Positions 1-7,942 of a DNA stretch of 27,493 bases are shown here, piece after piece. Positions within the stretch are counted from its first letter, which is position 1, and every line of letters begins with the position of its first letter. This DNA is from Dinochytrium kinnereticum (taxonomy: Eukaryota > Chytridiomycota > Chytridiomycetes > Chytridiales > Chytridiaceae): positions 1-27,493 of the forward strand of contig JADGJT010000315.1 in NCBI GenBank assembly GCA_027604005.1, read 5' to 3'. The translations under genes were made by a program, and so were the position numbers. The notes beneath the pieces are model-generated. The model made no database searches. It was not told the origin of the DNA and was given only the letters and a program-made list of their open reading frames with translations.

Positions 1-126
1 CTATAAGTAGCCAGGGCCTGTCCTGTGCCTACTAATTAAGCAATCACAACTTAGCTCACTTGAGCACCTGTTGACAAACCCCCTCTTTATTGATAATAAA
101 CCCTCCTTGAACCCTCCGACTGGTGA
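1..126 (+). repeat. LTR-like fragment (R-U5 type end)
   Basis: This short non-coding stretch looks like the 3' part of a long terminal repeat. It has a TATA-like sequence at the window edge (about 2-8), an AATAAA at 95-100, and then a CTGGTGACCCC string at about 119-129 that resembles the start of a retroelement primer-binding region. It runs directly into the chromodomain reading frame, so the gag-pol body that should lie between is missing. The upstream part is cut off by the window. The LTR reading is an inference; no second copy is available for comparison. Confidence 0.3.
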
Positions 127-675
127 CCCCTACGGACCCCCATCGTCCAACAGTTTTATGTTGAAAAATTAGAAGATCATGCTCTAGATGGAAAAGAGTA
201 TGAGTATAAAGTTAAGTGGCTCGGACAAGGTCCTTGTCATAACACGTGGCTATTAGAACGCGACATACCGTCGCTGATAGTCCAAGACTACTGGAGTAGT
301 ATTGCGAAGACCAATATGAAAGAATATTTCAAGAGATTGGCCCATAAAGAAAAGTATGGACTCCCAAGAAGGGAGCGTCCCAAAACGAGATATACTGACG
401 CGACTGACAATGCTGGTTACGAAAGTGATCCCAGCCATGCGCAATCATATATCATTGATGACCATGATGCTAAGGAATTTGAAGCATTAGGTAATACTCT
501 AGGTATCGACATGGAGAATGTTGATAAAGACAATTCGATCTTCAATCGCGATGCGAATTTGGAGACGAATGTGATTCCCAAAGATCAGGTTGCGAATAGT
601 AGCGACAACCTTGAAACGGCTAATTATGATATTCCATTAGCCCTAGAGGATTTTGTATTTATTATATATTCATGA
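127..675 (+). pseudogene. Chromodomain-bearing C-terminal end of a Ty3/gypsy integrase (remnant)
   Basis: The frame is open from just after a TGA at 124-126 to the stop at 673-675, with no ATG before 316. Residues from 151 on read FYVEKLEDHALDG, then YKVKWLG, then NTWLLE. This is the chromodomain pattern: the aromatic residue of YVEK, the tryptophan of KWLG, and the NTW that completes the aromatic cage. Chromoviruses (Ty3/gypsy) carry such a domain at the end of the integrase, where it guides insertion to marked chromatin. After about residue 70 the sequence is acidic, Asn/Asp-rich and featureless. Protease, reverse transcriptase, RNase H and the integrase core are all absent, so this is a fragment. 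A host chromodomain protein is a less likely alternative, because LTR-like sequence lies on both sides. Confidence 0.6.
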
Positions 676-843
676 AAAGTCCGCGATGGATAGTTCTCGC
701 TTGTACTTACTGTTAAAACGCCTACAAGATGTGACAATATCTTAAGTGTGGGTGAATGTGAGATTGTTACCGGTTTCGCCGAATACACCAGCGTTTCGTA
801 ACAGGCCGCTCATAGTGTCTCTTGAGGAATGTTAAAGTTCATT

Positions 844-869
844 CGCGTCGACGCGTCGACACGCGTCGA
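844..869. repeat. Three copies of CGCGTCGA
   Basis: CGCGTCGA occurs at 844-851, 852-859 and 862-869, the last two separated by CA. The block contains overlapping GTCGAC and ACGCGT palindromes and lies near the likely 5' border of the LTR-like region. It may be U3 promoter repeats; no function can be assigned. Confidence 0.7.
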
Positions 870-1083
870 TGTAACTCACTCTCTGGCCTGGTTATTTCAC
901 CGCGACAAGAGGGAAGACCGCATGGCCCTCTCGGGGAGGGTGAAGTAGCTCCGATGGAGCTGTAGGATTATTGGTTTATGGATGCCAAGGAAAAAGGGAA
1001 GGTTGGTCCGAGTGCGGAGCACTTGGAGGAAATAGCGAAGGATAGAAAGTGCGGGACGCCGTGCGGATCCGCTACAAAAAGGG

Positions 1084-1090
1084 TATAAAA
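1084..1090 (+). promoter_or_regulatory. TATA box of the LTR-like region
   Basis: TATAAAA within GGGTATAAAAGGAGGG, about 70-150 nt before the putative U5 end. This is the expected position for the core promoter of an LTR. No host gene starts just downstream. Confidence 0.4.
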
Positions 1091-1240
1091 GGAGGGACTT
1101 CTTGTAGTTAAAAGAAACTAAGAATAAATCGCCAGTAAGTCCTTGAATACTCTTGAAGCTTTATTGATAGGAAGCGACGACATCACTGGGTGTGTCCCTG
1201 ACCAGGAGCCCTTGCTCGCTGCGTACTTCTTTATTATTTT

Positions 1241-2044
1241 AAAGTGCTTTCACAAGGAAGTGGGTTGGGGTTAAGGTGAAATGAGAGCAAAAGGTCTCAA
1301 TCAAAAAAAAGACTAGTCACATTGTTGGGGGAGACCTTTATTGGGGTTATCCTGCATGACTGCTGGGCATCTCATTTTCTCTTTTTCCGTATCTCGCTGG
1401 CATCGCGATTCCCTCCAACCATCCCTGGGCCGCCCCCTCGTCGGCGCCACAGTTTTCGCTGGCGCCAACCTGTCGTCATCGGGTTCATCGCGTAAGTTAT
1501 TTTTGTTTAGACTAACTCTTTACTTTTCTCCTGGTGATCCTGGGCATTTGTTCACAGTCCCTCTGGCACCGGGGTGGCGCAATTCCGCGGAGCTGAGTCA
1601 GGTGACTTGGGGCGACGCCCGGTGTTCTCCGCTGCTGAAAACATAGGCATTACTTTTGCAGCCTTCAGTTGCCTTCAATTATTCATTGATTATTATTGCT
1701 CTTAATTATAGAAAACATCATCAGACATCGCTTTCCCAACAATAAAAAAAGGATAAATAAACGATTCGAAAACCACGGCAGTTATGAGTAGTGGCCGTAC
1801 TGTGGCTGGCGCCTACAAACAAAACCAGAAGAAAAAACTATTACTCGGAATGTCGTGCCTGGGTGTTTTGGAAGCTGGGTGTACAGTGGGTGTACAGCAG
1901 CTTAATTCCTCGGCTTTTCCGTGTAACAACCACTGCGCACCCAAGAACGTCCTGTTGGACTTGGTTTCACCTTGGGCAGCGATTTTGACTTGTCCTTGAT
2001 CCGCTTTAAAAACACCAACCTCACACTGAACGCCGCCATCGTCA
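1241..2044. other. Intergenic region upstream of the GH26 gene
   Basis: I see no convincing gene here. Open frames of up to about 100 codons (for example 1341-1646 +) have no recognisable protein content. The last 300 nt presumably hold the promoter and 5' leader of the glycosidase. An AT-rich AATAAAAAAAGGATAAATAA stretch lies at about 1740-1760, but no definite TATA box can be chosen. Confidence 0.5.
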
Positions 2045-3583
2045 ATGCGCTCCCTTCTCACCATCACTGCGGCCGCCGCCGTTGTCCTGTCATCCGTTGC
2101 TGGCGTCGCTGCTCAGGCTGACCCCAACACTCCGCTACTGCCGCCTGCCGGTCAGATCTACTTGTAAGCATGCATGCCTCTCGTCAGGGATTCAGCTTGA
2201 TTTCTAACTTGACAATGGTTCGCAGCGGTGCATGGTACGAGCGATGGGAAGGCGATCTTGCAAGGAACGTCAATGAGCGTATCCGTGGTATCCCTGGTGC
2301 TGGCTTGTCGTTCTTCCAGACGGATATTGATATCTCGATGAACAAGACAACTCAGCAGACTTACTTGAACATCACGGATGGGTTCCTGCAGCAGTTGGAG
2401 GATACCAACACGGATGCGTTTGCATACCTCACTATCTACCCGTTTAATGACTTTGAGGGTGTTACTGGTGCGTTTCTTTGCCATGTTCCCTCATTTCTTG
2501 TTCTGTCGCTGACTTATCAACCCATCACCCACCATGTCATCAACAGATGCTCAATTGGACGAGCTTGGTGACCGTCTTCTCCGCATCATCCAACGTGGCC
2601 GCAAGATTTTCCTCCGACTCTACCCCGAGATGAACGGTATAGCATTCTGCCCACCTTTGATCATCAGATAAGGCAAACCAACTTATCATGATTTATACAG
2701 GCTCCTGGTTCATCTATGGCCAAAAGCCTCGAGCATTCATTGCAGCCTGGCGCCGCGCTTTCAACGTTTTGAACGCCAAGATTGGCCCTCAGAACCGCAA
2801 CATGATTGCGTACCTCTGGGCACCAAACTCTGGAAACGGATACCCTTACTACAATCAGACCTTTTCCGTCAACCCGACTGCGATTCCGGAAGACAGGATT
2901 GAGATTGACACCAATGGAGACAAGGTTTTGAACCTTGAGGATGACCCTTACTCTCCGTTTTATCCTGGAGATGAGTACGTTGACTGGGTTGGTTTGAGCA
3001 TTTACCACTGTGAGTAGCTTGAATTGTCCATTTTTCAATGGACATTGAAAGATCGAAGCTCTTAACATGTCGGAAATCCCTTTATGCAGACGGATCAGAG
3101 TACCCCTGGCGCCAGAACGTCGTTCCCGAGCCGAACAAGTTCGAGGGTAAGATGCAAGGAAGGTTCAACCGCGAATGGGGCATCTTCCCTTTCTATGACA
3201 TGTTCAGCGGTCCTAGCGGCATGCCCGGCGTGACAGCTGGCAACAAGCCCTTCATCCTAGCTGAGGGAGGAGCTACCTGGCACTACGCCTATACGGCCAA
3301 AGGCTTTGCCCGAAACTGGACCGGCACCCCAGATATCACCTCTGTTCCCCGTGTAGACATCAAGCGAGGATGGTGGCGCCAATTCTTGAGCCGTGATTTC
3401 CTTCAGAGGTACCCCAACTTCCGTGCTGCCTGCACCTTTGAGTTTTTTAAGGACGAGGAGTACACCTTCCGTGACTTTTCCAACTTTGGAGCACCGCCCC
3501 AGGACATTGCTGGACAAGAAGATACTAGCATCGTTGTTGCAGCGTTTGTGGAGGATGCTCAGACAATGGACTTTGTGAGATAG
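2045..3583 (+). CDS. Secreted GH26-like glycoside hydrolase (mannanase-type fold)
   Basis: Five exons: 2045-2163, 2226-2467, 2547-2636, 2701-3009 and 3090-3583. All introns are GT-AG (62-80 nt) and phases match, giving 417 aa. Residues 1-24 (MRSLLTITAAAAVVLSSVAG...) form a clear signal peptide. The body fits glycoside hydrolase family 26, a clan GH-A barrel. RLYPEMNGSWFIYG at about 145-157 matches the family's HE.NG.WF.WG segment with acid/base Glu148. KPFILAEGG near 306-314 supplies the candidate nucleophile Glu312. His is replaced by Pro before the acid/base Glu (YPEMNG), so this may be a divergent subgroup. The likely role is hydrolysis of beta-mannan or a related beta-glycan outside the cell; the substrate is an inference. 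N-glycosylation sequons (NKT, NIT, NQT) are present. The TAG stop is followed in frame by a GPI-like tail (separate entry). The start is the first ATG giving a signal peptide. Confidence 0.85.
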
Positions 3584-3790
3584 ACGCAGCCTTTCACTGC
3601 TCCGCCTAGAACTTCCACCGCCTCGACTTCGGCATCTACCTTGCCCTCAGCCCCTACTTCTCTTTCGTCGGTAACGTTGAGCAGCACGACTACCTCTCCA
3701 ACATCTGGCGTGGTGTCGATGGACAGAGGCATCATGGCCATTGGCTTGGGAGCGGTCATGACTCTGGTTGGAGGAATTCTCTTTGCTTGA
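3584..3790 (+). other. In-frame Ser/Thr-rich, GPI-signal-like tail beyond the GH26 stop
   Basis: Directly after the TAG at 3581-3583 the same frame stays open for 68 codons to a TGA at 3788-3790. It encodes a Pro/Ser/Thr-rich linker (PPRTSTASTSAS...) and ends in a hydrophobic stretch (IMAIGLGAVMTLVGGILFA). This is the architecture of a cell-wall linker plus GPI-attachment signal, common on fungal wall glycosidases. It could belong to the gene through an unrecognised intron: 3533-3589 is 57 nt, in phase, and removes the TAG, but its donor GTTGTT is poor. Other explanations are stop readthrough or a recent nonsense mutation. Confidence 0.6.
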
Positions 3791-3896
3791 TCGCTTCAAG
3801 CGCGCTGTGCCTCTCTCGTTTCATTTCATCTTTTTCGGTCTGAAGAGCTTGTTTCAGTGCTCTGTTCGTTCATTACCATTATTAAATAATCAATCA

Positions 3897-3902
3897 AATA
3901 AA
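3897..3902 (+). terminator. Candidate poly(A) signal of the GH26 gene
   Basis: AATAAA, 107 nt after the distal TGA at 3788-3790 and 314 nt after the proximal TAG. The distance suits a transcript that contains the GPI-like tail, which mildly supports that tail being part of the gene. Confidence 0.4.
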
Positions 3903-4294
3903 TTGCTCACCCTCATCTCCCCAATCAACAGTCAACAGTTGCCATGATGAGTCGCTGCAAGTAAACGCCATCAGCAGCAATCAAGCAGCTTGACGCGTGT
4001 TTTGTTTCAGCCAAGCGCGTTTCGTCGTTTGGGTGTTTCAGGCAGCGCAGAGGGAAGGGGAGGCGATGATGCCTTTTGCCTCACGCGCACCGATGCGGAA
4101 GGGCGAAACAGAAGCAGGTTTGACTGGCATCGGGATCTCCCGGGTGAGCGTGTGCGACCATGCACACCCAATCAGGCAGGTGTCATGTGGTGCTCGGATT
4201 GGGTGAATCACTCGAATTGGGAGTGACGCTGTCTGGCTGCATGTGACAATTTTGAAGTGATAACAAAAGATTAAATAGACGACGGCCCTCACCA

Positions 4295-4314
4295 CCATCC
4301 ATCCATCCATCCAT
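4295..4314. repeat. (CCAT)5 microsatellite
   Basis: Five perfect CCAT units, followed by GCGA units (about 4320-4331) and ACG units, 130-150 nt before the HemK start codon. Confidence 0.9.
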
Positions 4315-4445
4315 CTGCAAGCGAGCGAGCGACAACGACGACGGACTCCTGCGATCCCCTCACGCATCCCCTTCCCTCCCTTCCCTTCCTTCCCTTCCTT
4401 ATTGGTTACCTTCTCCCGTGCATAATACATCCGCTTTATCCACTC

Positions 4446-5927
4446 ATGCCTGCTGCTGTCGCTGCGAGGCGTTTCCTGCGGCTAAGGCCGGTCACCACCT
4501 CCTCACTGTGCGCAGACCTCACCACTGGTCATCTCACAAACCACTCAAAAGAAGACGCTTACGACGATCTTCGCTGGATGATTGATCGCATGCTCCATTC
4601 AAGGCTGTCCTCCCCCCCCTCATCATCGCCTTCGCCACCACGAGCCTTCCCTGCAAAAATGGCGTCAAGGCCTGACGAGTCAACGGCGATAAAGAAATTA
4701 TTGGATCGCATTCACTCGGGGTCGAATGCTTCTCCGCAGAGAGTGAAGGCGTTGGAGGATGCCATTGAGTTTTTGAGCCCCATTGAGAGAGAGAGACTCT
4801 CGGCTTGGGTTTATGACCGGGCTCAGAGGCACAAGCCCCTGCAGTACATCCTCGGTATGTCTTAACCATCCTTCGACCTTTTGATATGAAGTTTTTCTGA
4901 CCTAATTTACAGGTAGCCAACCGTTTGCGGGGCTCGACATCGCTGTTCGACCACCAACACTGATTCCCAGGTAAGAGTCTCTGTCACTCCCATTATCAAC
5001 ATCCCGCGTCTCTTCCAATTCTCTAAAACACCATTTTGAACTTCCAGATGGGAAACAGAAGAATGGACCATGCGCCTTGTCAACCAGATCAAAACCCACC
5101 ACGACCACTTCAACTGCGACATGCGCGACGACAGCCAGACCTACTCAGCCCCAACCAGCGCATCCACCAAAAAGTATCCTCATGTTGGCCGACTCAAGGT
5201 TTTGGATTTGTGCACTGGGTCTGGGTGCATTGCCATCGCCCTCGCCCACCATCTCGGACAACCAGTATCATCTTCGCATAGCGCCCAACCCTTCCCATTC
5301 AACCTCCCACTCTCAACTATACCCTCGGCGACCGAAGACGAGATGATAAAAAAAGGCGCCATCCCAGCCACCGTCATTGGCGTGGACGTGTCAAAGCGGT
5401 CGTTACAGCTTGCACGGGTCAACGCAAGAAAGTGTCACATCCCTGATACTTCCAGCGTGTTATTCTTCGAGAAAGACATCATGGAGCCACCACCTCCTTC
5501 TTCCTCAAAGGGAAGATGGTCGGCCCTAGGCGTGAACACGTGCCTCCGTCAACCCGTCAAATTCGACATCATCGTTTCAAATCCCCCCTACATCCCCCCA
5601 AAAGAATACGCCAATCTCGATGCCTCCGTAAAAAATTGGGAAGACCCACAAGCTCTCGTCACAACCACACTCCCCTCATCACAAGGCACCGAATTCCACG
5701 CGCGGATTCTGGAGATTGCCGGAGAGGTCCTGGATAAAGACGTGGAGTTTCCCAAAGATGTTCCGAGAATTGTGATGGAGGTTTCGGCTGGAGATTCTTT
5801 TGAGGGAGGAAAGACTCAGGCGGATTTGGTGGAGGGGTTGATGAGGAAGGCAGGGTTTGGGAGAACTGAGCAGTGGATGGATTTGGCAGGGAAGGCGAGG
5901 GCTGTGGTTGGATATGACCTTTCTTAG
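4446..5927 (+). CDS. HemK/PrmC-type release factor glutamine methyltransferase, probably mitochondrial
   Basis: Three exons, 4446-4854, 4913-4970 and 5048-5927 (introns 58 and 77 nt), giving 448 aa. The family transfers a methyl group from S-adenosylmethionine to the glutamine of the GGQ motif in class 1 release factors. QPFAGLDIAVRP...LIPRWETEEW at the exon 1-3 junctions matches the family's N-terminal PRxETE block. VLDLCTGSGCIAIALA (about 207-222) is the SAM-binding motif I. GVDVSKRSLQLARVNA is motif II. SNPPY with the catalytic NPPY at 334-337 is diagnostic. The C-terminal DLAGKARAVVGY matches the family end. Residues 1-25 are rich in Arg, Ala and Ser and free of acidic residues until Asp24, like a mitochondrial presequence, so this is probably the mitochondrial enzyme (yeast Mtq1, human HEMK1). 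The protein is longer than usual because of extra segments around residues 179-200 and 228-256. Confidence 0.93.
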
Positions 5928-6534
5928 CTATCTACTAGGGATTTGTGTCATCTGTACGGGTCCCTTGCACTCTATTTCTCATGTTTGGTGTACATACTGT
6001 AATATTTTGTCGACCGCATCTTCATTGTTGTTGATCAAGCAATGGCCTTTACACTCGTGAAGCTTATTTTAAATAATGAAAGAATATATGATATTTATTA
6101 CCCTCAGTTATTCTGTCTTTCCTATCTTCGAACACGGCAAATAATATATTTAATAAGGTAGCTCTGGATACACTCCAAACATGAATAGAACCTTGAAGAT
6201 CAGAGAAAACGTCTTTTGAGAATAAGTTAGCAGTAGTGTTAAGTAAAACATGAGTGGCATCGTTGGTATTGCTTTCTCATTTTAAAGCCTCGGCGGGCTT
6301 GGCTGTTCCCTAGAGGGAGTGAGTAGAAGCAGAGATGGCGGTCGAATTCCTGAGATGGCCCGTCGTCAGCATCACTCGATGTGTTTCGTATCAACTACTG
6401 ATAATTGCTTATGGGGGCCCAGTCCCACCGATGTAAACAGGGAGGCAAGGAGGGTATCATTCAAGTTTACATGACGAATGAACAGCTGACGCCAAGTTTA
6501 TTACCTATCGGAGCAGATCTCCGAGCAATGCCAA
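5928..6534. other. Convergent intergenic region between the HemK and CZIB genes
   Basis: The two neighbouring genes point at each other here, so this holds both 3' ends. It is AT-rich from 6055 to 6180 with scattered AATAAT/AATATAT but no clean AATAAA at the expected distance. No gene or structured RNA recognised. Confidence 0.5.
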
Positions 6535-7399
6535 TTACTTGGCCTTAATAAACTTTCCCTCAATGTCGCTGACGCCAACAGGACAGGCTGAGACCTCATC
6601 ATACCCAACCCAAGTGCTCTCGTCGTCCTCAAAATCCAATGTGAACTCGGCATTAGAGTCAACCCCCCTACAGACAAGGTCCTGACCATGTGTTGGCTCC
6701 CACCCGACGAACTCCAACCCTCTCGATTCAATCGTCAGGACCGTCTTCCACTGGCCAGAGTCATCGGCATCGTAAGGCTTCAGGGACTTTTCGACTATAG
6801 CTATGGTGATAAATGGAGCCCCATCAGATGACAGGCATCAAACAGAGAGAAACGGATGAGAGAAAGCGCCATCACCACTCACATGCGTTTCCCTCCTGAG
6901 AGCAGAACTTGCACTTCATGACAAAGTTTGCCGTCCCTCGACTGCGGGGGATGTCAACTTGATCCTGTCATTTGTTCATTGAGGGGAACGGGGGTAAAGC
7001 ATTTATGGACGGCGTCAAGAGCCGAGCAGGGCGTCAACTAAAGGAAATGCCTAAAAACATACCACTCCATTGAATGTGACACAGCCGTCGTTGGCTTCAT
7101 GGCAGGACGCACACTTGACCTTGAACGACCACTCGTAGTCGTCGTCCTTGGGCTTGAGCGCAGTGACGTTCTCCAGCTCTGCTCGGAGCTGAAGGGAAAA
7201 CTTCTGCCTTACGGAGAGCAGTTCAGTGTGTTTGCGTAGGTCGTTGTGGGCATGGCATTGCACTCACAGGCATTCTTGGGTTGGTTGTTAAAGGAATTTT
7301 TTTTCTCTTTTCAGGAGTTGTCGTTGGGATGGCTTGAGGTGAACGGTCCTCCTCCTCGTTTAACTTGCGAGAAGGCTTCCCTGACGACGACTCGCCCAT
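6535..7399 (-). CDS. CXXC-motif zinc-binding protein (DUF866, CZIB/C1orf123 family)
   Basis: Minus-strand gene with exons 7399-7268, 7203-7063, 6964-6883 and 6800-6535. Introns are 64, 98 and 82 nt, all GT-AG on the minus strand, giving 206 aa. The core FSLQLRAELENVT...VKCASC...NFVMKCKFC...SIVEKSLKPYDA...GLEFVGWEP follows the human CZIB order. The two CxxC pairs (KCASC, KCKFC) bind one zinc ion in the known fold. The family is cytosolic and its cellular role is poorly defined; a link to zinc handling has been reported. The start chosen at 7399 adds about 42 residues (Ser, Glu and Lys rich, with a basic PEKRKKIP) before the conserved core. A shorter product could begin at the in-frame ATG at 7273, two codons before the first intron, giving 164 aa, close to the usual length of about 160. 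Confidence 0.92.
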
Positions 7400-7942
7400 G
7401 GGTTGGGCGTTGGGTCTGAAAACGGTTCAGAAATGTACTGTGGAGCTTTGACGGCATTGTTTGTGAACGATGCCATCCTGGGTGAATGACTGAATGGACA
7501 GAGTTCAGGGAAGGTGTGCACTTGGTCCAGCAGTCGATGCCGATGACACGATGAAAGCAACCTTACATTCACATTCATCCACATCCACTCACTGCCTTGA
7601 TCCCTGCGGGCACTTAAGCTTCTATCGCACCAAGTGCTTACTATCAAAATGACCCCATTCAATGCATCCACTGGGAAGTCCTGGACTTGAGCCCATCGCT
7701 TCGGCGCCCTTAGGTAGATCCTCACCGATGTGAAAGCAGTCGCGTGGGAGTGTAATAAAGATTGCCCGCAAGCCAAGGTTCGTTCGGACTGAGAGCGCCA
7801 TATGAACAGGTGCAAGCGGAGATTCAAAAGTGGGAGATTGTGGTTTGGGTTGAACATCAGCATGCAGCCAGCCAAACTCAGTTCGGCACCAACCCTCCAC
7901 CTTCTCTTCCTCTTCGCCTTCGCCGACACGGCGTAGTGAAGC
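7400..7942. other. Divergent promoter region between CZIB and the copper ATPase
   Basis: The genes on either side are transcribed away from each other, so both promoters should lie here. The sequence is GC-rich and produces long spurious frames on the minus strand (7360-8052 and 7622-8296) without recognisable domains. No definite TATA box seen. Confidence 0.5.

Larger units (their letters stand above)
820..1240 (+). repeat. LTR-like region, probable 3' LTR of the remnant
   Basis: This non-coding stretch follows the integrase remnant. It contains a purine-rich region, a TATA box at 1084-1090, an A-rich putative R region, and a terminal segment with CTTTATTGATA and GTGTGTCCCTGACCAGGA, which resembles U5 ends of fungal gypsy elements. 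The CTTTATTGATA string also occurs at about 84-94. Borders are approximate: no matching 5' copy or target-site duplication can be recognised. Confidence 0.35.
3791..4445. other. Intergenic region between the GH26 and HemK genes
   Basis: No gene seen. The first part is the 3' region of the glycosidase (AATAAA at 3897-3902). The last 180 nt before the HemK ATG are made of simple repeats: (CCAT)5, GCGA and ACG repeats, then a CCTTCC-rich pyrimidine tract at 4370-4400, probably promoter or 5' leader. Confidence 0.5.

Noticed and set aside
1341..1646. 101-codon plus-strand frame
   Set aside because: No domain, no signal peptide, no homology I recognise; unremarkable composition in an intergenic region.
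3581..3583. TAG reassigned to an amino acid in this genome, explaining the GH26 readthrough
   Set aside because: TAG ends the HemK gene (5925), the channel (16304), the copper ATPase (12295) and LPxY gene 1 (17630), the first and third at the expected family ends, so TAG works as a stop here.
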